Of a DNA stretch of 64,000 nt, positions 51,030 to 60,090 are shown piece by piece (position 1 is the stretch's first letter; every line of letters begins with the position of its first letter). The position numbers and the translations under genes were made by a program. Below the pieces are notes generated by a model that was not told where the DNA came from, made no database searches, and saw only the letters and a list, made by a program, of their open reading frames with translations. The stretch comes from UBA8079 sp049601915 (lineage in GTDB: Bacteria; Pseudomonadota; Alphaproteobacteria; UBA6615). The DNA is taken from positions 372,001 to 436,000 of the forward strand of contig JBMYRB010000001.1 in the NCBI GenBank assembly GCA_049601915.1. The letters are read 5' to 3'.

Positions 51030-51589
51030 TCGCGCGGCGCGTGTTTCGCCAGAATGCGTTGTAATGTCCGGCGGTGCATCTTCAGGCGTCGCGCCGTTTC
51101 TGAGACATTGCGATCACATTGTTCATATACGCGCTGGATATGCTCCCAGCGCACCCGGTCTGCCGACATCGGCCGGTCCGGCGGCGGGGGCAACGTCGCG
51201 CCATCGGCCAGCAGCGCCGCGGCCACCTGGTCCGCATCCGCAGGCTTGGGCAGATAATCCACCGCGCCCGCCTTCACCGCAGCCACCGCCGTGGCGATGT
51301 TGCCGTAACCGGTCAGCACCACGATACGTGCATCGGGCCGGACCCGCCGTAGGCTTTCGACCACTTCCAGGCCGCTGCCGTCATCGAGGCGCAGGTCGAT
51401 CACCGCATATTTGGGTGGGCGGGCCTCGACCGCGCGAATACCCTCTGCCACCGATTCCGCGACATCGGCCTGAAATCCGCGCCTGTCCATCGCCTTCGCC
51501 AACTGCAGGCGCAGATTGACCTCGTCATCGACGATCAGCAGCGACGCGTCGTCCGAAATCGTCATGTCATTTACGTCTGCATCAACCAT
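51026..51589 (-). CDS. regA: Redox response regulator RegA/ActR/PrrA
   Basis: The 187-residue global redox regulator has receiver acidic residues LLIVDDEV, phospho-acceptor Asp65 (YAVIDLRLDDGSG), LTGYGNIATAV and KPADADQ. A proline linker (TLPPPPDRP) leads to the Fis-type helix-turn-helix NVSETARRLKMHRRTLQRIL, almost invariant in this family. It lies 9 bp downstream of regB. Confidence 0.94.
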   Translation of the reverse strand: MVDADVNDMTISDDASLLIVDDEVNLRLQLAKAMDRRGFQADVAESVAEGIRAVEARPPKYAVIDLRLDDGSGLEVVESLRRVRPDARIVVLTGYGNIATAVAAVKAGAVDYLPKPADADQVAAALLADGATLPPPPDRPMSADRVRWEHIQRVYEQCDRNVSETARRLKMHRRTLQRILAKHAPRE

Positions 51590-51598
51590 GACCGTCGA

Positions 51599-52939
51599 TT
51601 AACCCGTCCCTGCGCCAACTTCAAGATCATCGCGCGGCCACGTGATCGAGACTTCCGCCCCGTCCGTACGCGCCGCCGCGCGCGCATTTGAGAACCTTAT
51701 CCGGCCCCCTGTCCGCTCAAGCAGGGATTGCGCGATAAAGATGCCTAACCCCATGTACCCCTGACCCCGACTGGATATATAGGGTTCGCCGATGCGATCG
51801 AGAACCGCCGGCGGAAATCCGGGCCCATCGTCGCGCACTTCGACCCGGGCTTCCATCTCATCCCAGGAGATATCGACCGAGACATGCCCGTCGGCAAACT
51901 GCACCGCATTCTGGATCACATTCCCGAGACCATGAAGCAATTCGGGGCTTCGCACGACCGTCGGTTCGGCGCTCTCGTCTATCCCGGTCGCCACGAGGTC
52001 CAGAACCACGCTCTCGTCGCGGTGCCGCGCCGCCGCGGCCGCCACGACATCCGAAAGTAGCGCGGTGGCAAATGGATCACCAGGGTCCGCAACGTCGGGC
52101 GCGCGGCCCAGCTCAGCGAGAATGTCCCGGCACCGGTCCACCTCGGCCTGCAGGATGCGAACATCGTCGGCGAACTCGCTGTCTGGCGGGATTTCGCGGG
52201 TCAGTTCCTTTGCCGTTACCGCGATGGTCGCCAGCGGGCTGCCCAGCTCGTGTGCCGCGGCGGCGGCCTGTCCGCCCAGGGCCGAGAGCTGTTGTTCGCG
52301 CGCCAGGGCCAGCTGGGTCGCAGTCAGCGCGTCCGACATACGCCGACCCTCGCTCGCGACACTGCCGATATATCCGCCCAGGAATAGCGTGCCCACGACC
52401 ACGGCCGTCCACAGACCGCCGATATAGAAAACAGGCAGCTCCAGCCCACCTTCCGACCAAGGCAATGGCTGATGATAAAAGGCCAGAAGGCTCGCGCAGC
52501 CGATCACCAAAATGCTCAACATGGCCGTGGCTGATCGGCTCAGTGTCGTCGCGGAAACCGTCACGGGCCCCAGGAACAGCAACGAAAACGGGTTGCCGAG
52601 CCCGCCGGTGAGATACAGCAACACGGCCAACTGCAGAATGTCGAAGGCCAGGTAAGCCGCCGCCTCCCACTCGCTCAGGCGCCCGCGCACCGGGTGGCGG
52701 AGTGTCATGGCCATATTCAGCAGCACCGACGCCCCGATCGCCGCCAAGGCCGCATCAATGGGCAGCGGCCAATCCAACCCGAACCGCACAATCAGCAACG
52801 CGGCCAACTGGCCGGCGATGGCGATCCATCGAATCAGGACCAGCGTGCGCAGGCGCACCTGCGCGGCAGAACGGTTGGGTCGCAGCGCCGCGCGCTGCTG
52901 GTCGTCGGACATCTGTCCGTGATCGTCTGCATGCGTCAT
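51599..52939 (-). CDS. regB: Redox sensor histidine kinase RegB/ActS/PrrB
   Basis: The 446-residue six-helix membrane kinase keeps both known redox elements. The quinone-binding heptad GGLGNPF is at residues 112-118. The redox cysteine is Cys270 in VDRCRDIL, exactly 40 residues after phospho-acceptor His230 (AAAAAHELGSPLATI), as in Rhodobacter RegB (His225, Cys265). The C-terminal ATPase has NVIQNAVQF, DDGPGFPP and GLGIFIAQSLL. It controls energy-metabolism genes with RegA. Confidence 0.94.
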   Translation of the reverse strand: MTHADDHGQMSDDQQRAALRPNRSAAQVRLRTLVLIRWIAIAGQLAALLIVRFGLDWPLPIDAALAAIGASVLLNMAMTLRHPVRGRLSEWEAAAYLAFDILQLAVLLYLTGGLGNPFSLLFLGPVTVSATTLSRSATAMLSILVIGCASLLAFYHQPLPWSEGGLELPVFYIGGLWTAVVVGTLFLGGYIGSVASEGRRMSDALTATQLALAREQQLSALGGQAAAAAHELGSPLATIAVTAKELTREIPPDSEFADDVRILQAEVDRCRDILAELGRAPDVADPGDPFATALLSDVVAAAAARHRDESVVLDLVATGIDESAEPTVVRSPELLHGLGNVIQNAVQFADGHVSVDISWDEMEARVEVRDDGPGFPPAVLDRIGEPYISSRGQGYMGLGIFIAQSLLERTGGRIRFSNARAAARTDGAEVSITWPRDDLEVGAGTG

Positions 52940-52957
52940 CGGTGCACCGCGATGCGA

Positions 52958-53539
52958 CTAGTCGCCCTGGGGGAATTTCGCGGCCAGACCCGGATCGAAT
53001 TCCCCGTCGAGCAGAACGAACATCACTTCGCACGCCGCGCCGCTGCGGTTGACCCAGGCGTGGTTGGTGCCGCACTGGATCACCACGTCGCCCGCCTTCA
53101 GCTCGACTTCGCCGTCATCGATGACCATTGTGATCTCGCCCGAGAGGATCAGCGCATAGTCGATCGTCTCGGTACGGTGGCTTGCCGGATGGTCGCCGCC
53201 ACGGCCATAGGTCGAGGCCGGTTCGTTGCCGAGTGCCCGAAAGGCCGCGCGGGCCTCCTCGACCGTGCGGTTGGCGACGTCCTCGGTCTCGGGGGCGAAA
53301 TGGTTGATGCGAAACACGCTGCCGTTCTTTTGTGGCATCTGGCGGCGCGGACCCAGGGTGGGTTCATCATGCCGCTGGACGATTTTCGCCGGCGTCTCGC
53401 CGGTGCGCCACAAATCGGTCGACCAATCGTCGTCATTCTTCGGGTTGATATGAACGAAGGGTGCGGGACCGTCCTCGATCACAACCGCCTTGCCGTTGTC
53501 GTCGTGGCCCATCACCACGCGCCGGATGGGTGTTGCCAT
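52958..53539 (-). CDS. Cupin-domain protein A
   Basis: A 193-residue protein. The N-terminus PIRRVVMGHDDNGKAVVIED is shared with the two cupins at 54.2-55.3 kb. The C-terminal cupin barrel has SHRTETIDYALILSGEITMV, with H and E metal-ligand positions, and GDVVIQCGTNHAWVNRSG with the second-motif His. Family members are usually small-molecule-binding or aromatic-degradation proteins. It is divergent from the GNAT pseudogene and lies 18 bp upstream of regB, on the same strand. Confidence 0.86.
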   Translation of the reverse strand: MATPIRRVVMGHDDNGKAVVIEDGPAPFVHINPKNDDDWSTDLWRTGETPAKIVQRHDEPTLGPRRQMPQKNGSVFRINHFAPETEDVANRTVEEARAAFRALGNEPASTYGRGGDHPASHRTETIDYALILSGEITMVIDDGEVELKAGDVVIQCGTNHAWVNRSGAACEVMFVLLDGEFDPGLAAKFPQGD

Positions 53540-53615
53540 GGTCGTTCCTCCCTTGTGCTAGATTCCGGGGTGTCGTCAGAGACGACAACCATACGAGCAC
53601 AGACGATGCCTGCCC

Positions 53616-54155
53616 ATGACGAAGATGAACGCCATGATCGAGAATATGCAGCGCGACGACTGGAAAGCCGTACGTGCGATCTATAGCGAGGGGCTCGCGA
53701 CGGGTCTCGCCGCCTTCACGACAAGCCCGCCGAAATGGGGGGCGTGGAACGCGGATCATCTGGCGATCGGCCGCCTGGTCGCGCGCCGTGACGACGGCTC
53801 TGTCGTGGGGTTCGCGGCATTGTCGCCAGTCCCGGACACCTGAGGCGCCGCCGGGGTCGCTGAGGTCAGCGTCTATGTGAAAAACACAGAGCACCGCCGG
53901 GGCATCGGTGTGGCACTGCTCGCCCGCCTGCTCGCCATCTCCGAGGCCGACGGTTACTGGACCCTCCAGGGCCAGGTGATGGACGGCAACGCCGCGAGCC
54001 GCGCGCTGCTTCTCGGTGCCGGGTTCCGCGAGATCGGCCGGCGCGAGCGGTACGGCCATATCGACGGCGACTGGCGCGACGTCATCCTGCTGGAGCGGCG
54101 CAGCGCGATTGCCGGTGGGCCAGGCTTGCCGACTCACTCCTGTGAAGCTGGATAA
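53616..54155 (+). pseudogene. Phosphinothricin-acetyltransferase-like GNAT with in-frame TGA
   Basis: The frame from 53616 encodes NMQRDDWKAVRAIYSEGLAT and AAFTTSPPKWGAWNADH, then stops at TGA 53841-53843. It continues in the same frame with GAAGVAEVSVYVKNTEHRRG, IGVALLARLL and LLLGAGFREIGRRERYGHID to 54155. Both halves are needed: N-terminal substrate region and acetyl-CoA loop (HRRGIGVALL). A single CGA-to-TGA change would explain the stop, since relatives carry an Arg or similar residue here. Confidence 0.82.
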
Positions 54156-54224
54156 TCCGCGCTTGCGTGCGAGCTGCCGCGGCAGGAATAATCTCTCCCT
54201 CAAGTCACCGGGGGATTAAGAAAC

Positions 54225-54797
54225 ATGACAAATAAACCCGTACCGCCGCGCCGTGTGGTCGTTGGAAACGGTCCTGATGGCAAATCACGGGTCATCCGTG
54301 ACAGCCTCAACCCGCACCAGCACGAACGGGGCGGGGGTTCGACGATCTTCTTCAATGAAATCTGGACCTTCGACGATTGCCCGATTGATCTGACCGATCA
54401 TCATGACGGCGGCGATAGGGCCATGAGCCATTCGCCCCCTGCCGACGGCGCGCATTTTCGTGTCATTCAGTCCTACAAGGAAGATACGAGCGTTATCGAG
54501 AAATCGTCAGCCGACGATCACTTCGCGACGATGAACGTTACCGGTTTGTCCGAGAAGATGGACAGCGACAAACACTGGAACATGCACCGCACCCGCACCG
54601 TCGACTATGGCGTCGTCACCGAAGGGGAGCGCATTCACGTCCTGCCGGATGATGATTTCGTCATGTATGCCGGCGACGTCATTGTGCAACTCGGGCACTG
54701 GCACTCCTGGGACAGCACACGCGGTGCCAACAATATGTTGTTCGTGATGATCGGCGGCGACGCATACAACGACGGAGGCGACAATGACGCGCAGTGA
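54225..54797 (+). CDS. Cupin-domain protein B
   Basis: A 190-residue paralogue of cupin A, with N-terminal RRVVVGNGPDGKSRVIRD and a C-terminal barrel with MHRTRTVDYGVVTEGERIHV and GDVIVQLGHWHSWDSTRG. The long central loop (DLTDHHDGGDRAMSHSPP) is rich in His and Asp. It overlaps cupin C by 14 bp in another frame. The gene lies upstream of the AhpD-like and TRAP genes. Confidence 0.85.
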   Translation: MTNKPVPPRRVVVGNGPDGKSRVIRDSLNPHQHERGGGSTIFFNEIWTFDDCPIDLTDHHDGGDRAMSHSPPADGAHFRVIQSYKEDTSVIEKSSADDHFATMNVTGLSEKMDSDKHWNMHRTRTVDYGVVTEGERIHVLPDDDFVMYAGDVIVQLGHWHSWDSTRGANNMLFVMIGGDAYNDGGDNDAQ

Positions 54798-55341
54798 CCC
54801 GAGGGAGGTGCGGCGAATCGTTGCCGCGGGTGACGAGAACGGAAATGCCGTCATCTACGAAGACAAGGCGGCGGAAGATGTGCGTACGGATCCGGCACGC
54901 CCCGGTTTCGCGTTTACACGTTTCTGGGTAACCGAAGCGACACCCGCTCCCATCAAGGGCGTACGCGAGACCCTTCACCTACCCAATACACTGCAACCAC
55001 CCGCCGGCGGCTCGGTCGGCAGCTTCGTAACCATTCCACCCGATGACTGGTATATGGATGGCCTGACGGACGAAAAGGTTTCCGACTACTTCGCGGACAT
55101 GGGCACCCCGGAGGCCTCCCGCCTCGGGGAAAACGCTTCCCATCCTTATATGCAGCAAACCCGAAGTCTCGATTATGTGCTGGTTCTTTCCGGGGAGGTC
55201 ACGATGGTTCTCGACACCGAGGAAGTTCACCTGTCCACCGGCGACACGGTGGTCAACCTTGGTGGTAGCCACGCGTGGAGCAACCGTTCCGACAAACCTT
55301 GTGAACTTTTCCTCTCGACCCATGACGGGCAGTCGGTCTGA
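54784..55341 (+). CDS. Cupin-domain protein C
   Basis: A 185-residue paralogue with VRRIVAAGDENGNAVIYED, a central LPNTLQPPAGGSVGSF loop and cupin motifs MQQTRSLDYVLVLSGEVTMV and GDTVVNLGGSHAWSNRSD. The first-motif histidine of cupins A and B (SHRTE, MHRTR) is replaced by Gln, so metal binding may differ. ATG is within the end of cupin B, implying translational coupling. Confidence 0.85.
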   Translation: MTRSDPREVRRIVAAGDENGNAVIYEDKAAEDVRTDPARPGFAFTRFWVTEATPAPIKGVRETLHLPNTLQPPAGGSVGSFVTIPPDDWYMDGLTDEKVSDYFADMGTPEASRLGENASHPYMQQTRSLDYVLVLSGEVTMVLDTEEVHLSTGDTVVNLGGSHAWSNRSDKPCELFLSTHDGQSV

Positions 55342-55473
55342 AATATCGAGAGATCGCTTGGAGTCTCCGCGACGTTCATGTCAGGATAATTCTCTGATAA
55401 GAGAAAAACGGGCAACCAGCAGGCATTAAACGACCTGACCGGGACCCAAGGGGACGGGGGCATCCATCGGAAA

Positions 55474-56070
55474 ATGCCGCGAATTGCGCCGAGAAAACTC
55501 GAAGACGTGCCCGAGTTGGCCGACTTTGCGAAGCGGGCGAGAGAAATCGGGCGCGATGTCCCCAATTTCGTTCTGACGCTCGCCCACCGGCCGGACATCG
55601 CTCGGGCATGGGTGGAGTTCCGGGCGACCCTGGTTGGCAGCGGGATTGTCAGCGAAGAGCTCAAAACTTTCATTGCACAAGTCACCAGCATGTCAGCGGG
55701 CTGCAATTATTGCGCCGCGCACAATGCCTATTTTGGGGACGACATCGGCGTGGACCCGGCACGTCAGGCCGCGCTCTGGGACTATGAGACCAGCGACCTT
55801 TTCGACGAAAGCGAGCGCGCCGTTTTGCGCATCGCGCAAGGCGCCGCACAAGTGCCGAACATGGTGACGGATTCGGACTTTGAGATTCTCAAACGGCACT
55901 ACGACGACGCCGAGATCGTCGAGATCACCGCCACCATCGCCATGTTCGGGTTTCTGAACCGCTTTAACGAAACCATGGCCACCGAGCTTGAATCTTCTCC
56001 GATCGCGTCGGCAAACAAACATCTGCGCGATCAGGGGTGGGAGGTCGGCAAACACGCGCCGTCACAATAA
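55474..56070 (+). CDS. Carboxymuconolactone decarboxylase / AhpD-family protein 2
   Basis: A 198-residue AhpD-like helical protein with the CxxC site MSAGCNYCAAHNAYFGDD and the conserved DLFDESERAVLRIAQGAA and VEITATIAMFGFLNRFNETM. It is a distant paralogue of the 35772 gene. Its position just before the TRAP genes suggests a role in the metabolism of the imported compound or in its redox protection. Confidence 0.86.
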   Translation: MPRIAPRKLEDVPELADFAKRAREIGRDVPNFVLTLAHRPDIARAWVEFRATLVGSGIVSEELKTFIAQVTSMSAGCNYCAAHNAYFGDDIGVDPARQAALWDYETSDLFDESERAVLRIAQGAAQVPNMVTDSDFEILKRHYDDAEIVEITATIAMFGFLNRFNETMATELESSPIASANKHLRDQGWEVGKHAPSQ

Positions 56071-56135
56071 CCGAACGAAAACCAAACTTCGGGTACTGCA
56101 CGTTCCACCCGACAACAAACAAAGGGGAGAACATC

Positions 56136-57161
56136 ATGAAATTCAAAACAAAAATCCTTGGGAGCCTTGCCGCGCTGGCCGCGATCGCCGGCACAGCAGC
56201 ACCCGTTTCAGCCGAGACTAATTTCCTGGTCCACATTTTCGCGCCGCCGCAATACCCCAACAACAGCCATGGCTGGAAATTCCTCAAGGAGAATGTGGAG
56301 CGCGAAACCGAGGGACGCGTCACGTTCGAATTCACCAACGGCAAGGTGGGCCCGCCACCGCGCGGCTGGAACCTAGTCACCAAGGGTGTCGTGGATGCGG
56401 CCTATATTCATACGGGTTTCGAACGCGAGCGCCTTTGGCTGCCGGAGATCAGCAGACTGACCGGCCACACCCCGTCTGCCACTGCGCAGTCTGTGGCGTC
56501 ATGGCGCACCTATAAGAAATTTTTCGAACAGGCCAACGAGTTCAAGGGTGCCAAACTCGCCTCGCTCTACAGTTTCTCGGGCGAAAACCTCTGGACTATC
56601 AGCAAACCGGTCGCGAAGTTTGAAGACCTGAAGGGCATGAAACTTCGCACGGGTGCCGGCCTCTCTGCCAACATCCTGAAGGCATTTGATGTCGCACCGG
56701 TGCCCTCGACCGCCGCTCAGATTTTCCCCATGGTTTCCAAGGGTGTTGTCGACGGCATGACAGGCCCGGCAGCGCTGGTCACGGTCCTCAAGGTTGATCA
56801 GTTCATCAAGCACGGCCTGCGTTATCCCGGCGCCCTCTTCACCCTGGCCTGGACCCCTATCCTGAATCAGCAAAAGTGGGATTCCGTTTCGGCCGACGAC
56901 CAGGCCATCATGGAGAAGTATCTGGGTGAGGCCATGGCCCGCAGCGTGGCCGGCGAATGGGACCGCCGTAACACGGAATCGCTCAAGAAGATGGCCGCCG
57001 CAGGCGTCTCGATCAAGGATGCCGACCCCGCGTTCATCGCAGCGGTCGAAGCCCGGACGGCCCAATTCACAGAGCAATGGCTGGATCGCGCCAAGCAACG
57101 CGGTGTGGATGGCGCCGCCGCGCTTGCCTTCTACCGTCAACAGCTGAAGGACTTTAAGTAG
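56136..57161 (+). CDS. dctP: TRAP transporter substrate-binding protein DctP family
   Basis: A 341-residue periplasmic receptor with a signal peptide (MKFKTKILGSLAALAAIAGT, cleavage after PVSA about residue 26). It has the TRAP domain with FPMVSKGVVDGMTGPAALV and MKLRTGAGLSANILKAFD, containing the carboxylate-binding Arg. ATG 56136 has a good ribosome-binding site (AAAGGGGAG). It belongs to the dctPQM operon. The substrate is probably an organic acid; it cannot be named from sequence. Confidence 0.92.
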   Translation: MKFKTKILGSLAALAAIAGTAAPVSAETNFLVHIFAPPQYPNNSHGWKFLKENVERETEGRVTFEFTNGKVGPPPRGWNLVTKGVVDAAYIHTGFERERLWLPEISRLTGHTPSATAQSVASWRTYKKFFEQANEFKGAKLASLYSFSGENLWTISKPVAKFEDLKGMKLRTGAGLSANILKAFDVAPVPSTAAQIFPMVSKGVVDGMTGPAALVTVLKVDQFIKHGLRYPGALFTLAWTPILNQQKWDSVSADDQAIMEKYLGEAMARSVAGEWDRRNTESLKKMAAAGVSIKDADPAFIAAVEARTAQFTEQWLDRAKQRGVDGAAALAFYRQQLKDFK

Positions 57162-57180
57162 CCCAGCCCCGTTCTCCGCG

Positions 57181-57675
57181 ATGACGAATTTCGATTCGGA
57201 TTCATCAGACAAAGACAATGAAGACGTCGGCCCGATGCGAATTCTGGTCGCCGTCTTCATTGGCTTGATGCTGCTGGTCGGCAGCACCGATGTCATGCTG
57301 CGTTACTTCTTCAACGCGCCCCTCAGCTGGGGATTGCCGGTGATTGGCCTGCTGCTCGGGCTGACCGTCTTCTGCGGACTCCCCATCATCAGCCGAGACG
57401 ACGAACATATCACCGTCGGCCTGCTCGACCGTTGGGTGAAGGGCCGCACATTGTTGGTACAAAAATTCGTCGTTCATGTGATCAGCATCTTCGCGACACT
57501 GTTCATCGCGGAGCGGATGTACGATTACGGGACTGTCAGCCTCGAAGACAGCACCCAGCATATGATGATCGACATCCCGATCTGGCCATTCGCCTATATT
57601 TTTGCCGCCCTGTCGTTGGTGTCCGCACTCTACCTGCTGCGCAATCTCTATAGTTCGATACGGCAGGCCAAATGA
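57181..57675 (+). CDS. dctQ: TRAP transporter small permease DctQ
   Basis: A 164-residue membrane protein with four predicted helices (ILVAVFIGLMLLVGSTDVML, WGLPVIGLLLGLTVFCGL, VVHVISIFATLFIAERM, FAYIFAALSLVSALYLL) and an acidic cytoplasmic N-terminus. It links DctP-bound substrate delivery to DctM. Overlaps dctM by ATGA. Confidence 0.9.
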   Translation: MTNFDSDSSDKDNEDVGPMRILVAVFIGLMLLVGSTDVMLRYFFNAPLSWGLPVIGLLLGLTVFCGLPIISRDDEHITVGLLDRWVKGRTLLVQKFVVHVISIFATLFIAERMYDYGTVSLEDSTQHMMIDIPIWPFAYIFAALSLVSALYLLRNLYSSIRQAK

Positions 57676-58964
57676 TCGAAACCCTGATTGGCTTCGCCGC
57701 CCTTATCCTGCTGCTGCTCGCGCGTGTCCCGCTGGGGTTCGCGATGTTGCTGGTCGGGGTCGTGGGCACCTCGGTGGTGCGCAGCCCCTTTGCCGCCCTG
57801 ATGGGGGCCAGCACCACCATTTTCGACATCGCGATCTCGCCATCCTTCGTGGTGCTACCGCTGTTTATGCTCATGGGAGCGTTTGTGACGCAGGCCCGGC
57901 TATCGGACGACCTCTACGATGCCGCGCATGCGTGGCTCGGCCATTTCAGGGGTGGTCTGGCCATGTCGACAGTGGCCGCAAGCGGCGGTTTCGCTGCGGT
58001 CTCCGGCAATTCTGTCGCAACCGTCGTCACCATGGCCAAAGTCGCGCTGCCATCGATGCGACGCTACAAATATGGCGACAGCTTGGCGGCGGGAACGATC
58101 GCGGCCGGCGGCACGCTGGGTATCCTGATCCCACCCAGCAACGCCCTGATTATCTATGGCCTGTTGACCGAGAGTGACGTGGGCAAGCTTTTCATTGCCG
58201 GCATCATCCCGGGCCTGATCACCATCGCGCTCTATATCGGCGTGGTGCAGACCGTAGTCACCATCAAGCCGAGCCTCGGCCCCCGCGCCGACCGCAGCAG
58301 CTGGTCTAGGCGCTTCCGGACACTGGGATCAGTGTGGGGCGTGCTCGCGCTGTTTCTCGGTATCATGTTCGGGATTTCCTTCGGCATTTTCACGCCGACC
58401 GAAGCCGGCGCTGCCGGTGCATTGGGCGCATTGCTGTTCGCTGTCGGCCGGCAGCGCATGTCTTGGCGCGGTCTCTACCGGTCCCTGTTTGATGCCGGCA
58501 AAACAACGGCCATGCTCTTCACCGTGATCTTCGGCGCGTTGGTATTGAATCAGTTTGTCGTTCTGACCGGCGTGGGGAACACACTTTCCGAATTCGTAAC
58601 GTCGCTCGATGCCGGTCCGACGGTTTCCATCTTCGCCATCCTCGGCATTCTAATTCTGCTTGGCATGTTCATCGAAGGACTGGCGATGATCCTGCTCGTG
58701 GTGCCGATTTTCGTCCCGATCGTCGATGCCATGGGCTTCGATTTGATTTGGTTCGGGGTTTTCTTGGTGATTGCCGTGGAGATGAGCCTGGTCACGCCGC
58801 CAGTGGGCATCAACGCCTTTATTCTCAAATCCATGCTGGAGGATGTCGAACTCTCGACAATCTTCGCCGGCATCGCACCCTTCTTTGTCGCCGATGTGTT
58901 CCGCCTGATCCTGCTGATTATGTTTCCCGCACTGGCACTCTGGCTGCCGAACCTTCTGAACTGA
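57672..58964 (+). CDS. dctM: TRAP transporter large permease DctM
   Basis: A 430-residue 12-helix sodium- or proton-coupled permease with family motifs VLPLFMLMGAFVTQARL, GFAAVSGNSVATVVTMAKVALPSM, GTLGILIPPSNALIIYG and VTPPVGINAFIL. It completes the tripartite transporter. Ends convergently 1 bp before the cobT stop. Confidence 0.94.
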   Translation: MIETLIGFAALILLLLARVPLGFAMLLVGVVGTSVVRSPFAALMGASTTIFDIAISPSFVVLPLFMLMGAFVTQARLSDDLYDAAHAWLGHFRGGLAMSTVAASGGFAAVSGNSVATVVTMAKVALPSMRRYKYGDSLAAGTIAAGGTLGILIPPSNALIIYGLLTESDVGKLFIAGIIPGLITIALYIGVVQTVVTIKPSLGPRADRSSWSRRFRTLGSVWGVLALFLGIMFGISFGIFTPTEAGAAGALGALLFAVGRQRMSWRGLYRSLFDAGKTTAMLFTVIFGALVLNQFVVLTGVGNTLSEFVTSLDAGPTVSIFAILGILILLGMFIEGLAMILLVVPIFVPIVDAMGFDLIWFGVFLVIAVEMSLVTPPVGINAFILKSMLEDVELSTIFAGIAPFFVADVFRLILLIMFPALALWLPNLLN

Positions 58965-58965
58965 T

Positions 58966-60033
58966 CTAGTTCGCTTTGCAGCTGACTTCCGCGTCGGCGA
59001 AGGTCGCCATGCCCGTGTGGCATGCCAACGCCGCCCGCACGATCTGTATAGCGAGCGCCGCACCCGAGCCTTCGCCCAGCCGCATCGCCAGCGCCAGCAA
59101 CGGCACCTTGTCGAGTTTCTCGCACAGTGCGCGATGTGACGGCTCCGCCGACAAGTGCCCAATCATGCAATGATCCAGCGCGTGTTCGTCAATGGCATGC
59201 AGCACCGCAGCGGCGGCCGTGCAGGTATAGCCGTCGAGCAGCACCGGCACCCCGGCCAATCGGGCAGCGATGATGGCCCCGACGATGGCCGAGATTTCAT
59301 GTCCCCCCAGTGCGCGAAGCAGCTGCAAGGGGTCATCGAGCAGATCGCGATTCACCGCGACGCCAGCCTCAACCGCCCCGACCTTGGCCGCCAGCGCCTC
59401 GCCGGCCACACCGGTGCCCGGGCCGACCCAGTCCTGGGCATTGCCGCCATAAAGGCCATGGCAGATCGCCGCCGCCGACGTGGTGTTGGCGATCCCCATT
59501 TCGCCCAGCGCGATGAGTTCGACCCCGGCCTCTACCGACATCATCCCGTAGGCAACCGCCTTGGCGCAGTCTTCTTCGGAAAGCGCCGGGCCTTGCGTGA
59601 AGTCGGCCGTCGGGGTCTCCAGCGCCATCTCGTAGACGCGCAAATCCGCATCTGCCATCTCGGTGAGCTGATTGACCGCCGCCCCGCCGGCGACGAAATT
59701 CTGCACCATCTGGGCGGTGACCTCGGCGGGAAACGCCGAAACGCCCCGCGCGGCCACGCCGTGATTGCCGGCGAACACCGCGACCCTAGCGTGAGTTACG
59801 TTCGGCGGGTGGCGGCCCTGCCAGGCCGCGACCCACTCGGTGATCCCCTCAAGCCGCCCCAGCGCGCCAGGCGGTTTGGTCAGCTCGGCCTCGCGCGCGC
59901 GGGTTTCTTCCACCGCGGCCACGTCGGGGACGGGCATCTCGGCGATCAGTTTGCGGATCTCGTCGAAATCCGGGCCGCCGGATTCACCCGTACCGTTTCC
60001 GGCACCGTTCGCGCCATTTCCTGTTTCGCTCAT
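58966..60033 (-). CDS. cobT: Nicotinate-nucleotide-dimethylbenzimidazole phosphoribosyltransferase
   Basis: Activates DMB to alpha-ribazole phosphate for the lower ligand of B12. The 355-residue product shows KPPGALGRLEGITEWVAAWQG, VAVFAGNHGVAARGVSAFP, GEMGIANTTSAAAI and LAMRLGEGSGAALAI with the catalytic Glu. ATG 60031-60033 is preferred; the 172-codon upstream extension is antisense to cobS. The N-terminus has a Gly/Asn-rich stretch (GNGANGAGNGTGESGG). Confidence 0.95.
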   Translation of the reverse strand: MSETGNGANGAGNGTGESGGPDFDEIRKLIAEMPVPDVAAVEETRAREAELTKPPGALGRLEGITEWVAAWQGRHPPNVTHARVAVFAGNHGVAARGVSAFPAEVTAQMVQNFVAGGAAVNQLTEMADADLRVYEMALETPTADFTQGPALSEEDCAKAVAYGMMSVEAGVELIALGEMGIANTTSAAAICHGLYGGNAQDWVGPGTGVAGEALAAKVGAVEAGVAVNRDLLDDPLQLLRALGGHEISAIVGAIIAARLAGVPVLLDGYTCTAAAAVLHAIDEHALDHCMIGHLSAEPSHRALCEKLDKVPLLALAMRLGEGSGAALAIQIVRAALACHTGMATFADAEVSCKAN

Positions 60034-60090
60034 ATCGTGTGACCGCAAGTTCCGTTTCGGAAAGGAATGGGGTTGTCCTATAAGTCGGGC

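Noticed and set aside
5755..53843. Stop-codon recoding (selenocysteine, or TGA read as sense) as explanation for the in-frame stops
   Set aside because: The interrupted genes use TGA, TAA and TAG, one also has a frameshift, and no SECIS-like hairpin is evident; many intact genes here end in TGA. Gene decay is simpler.
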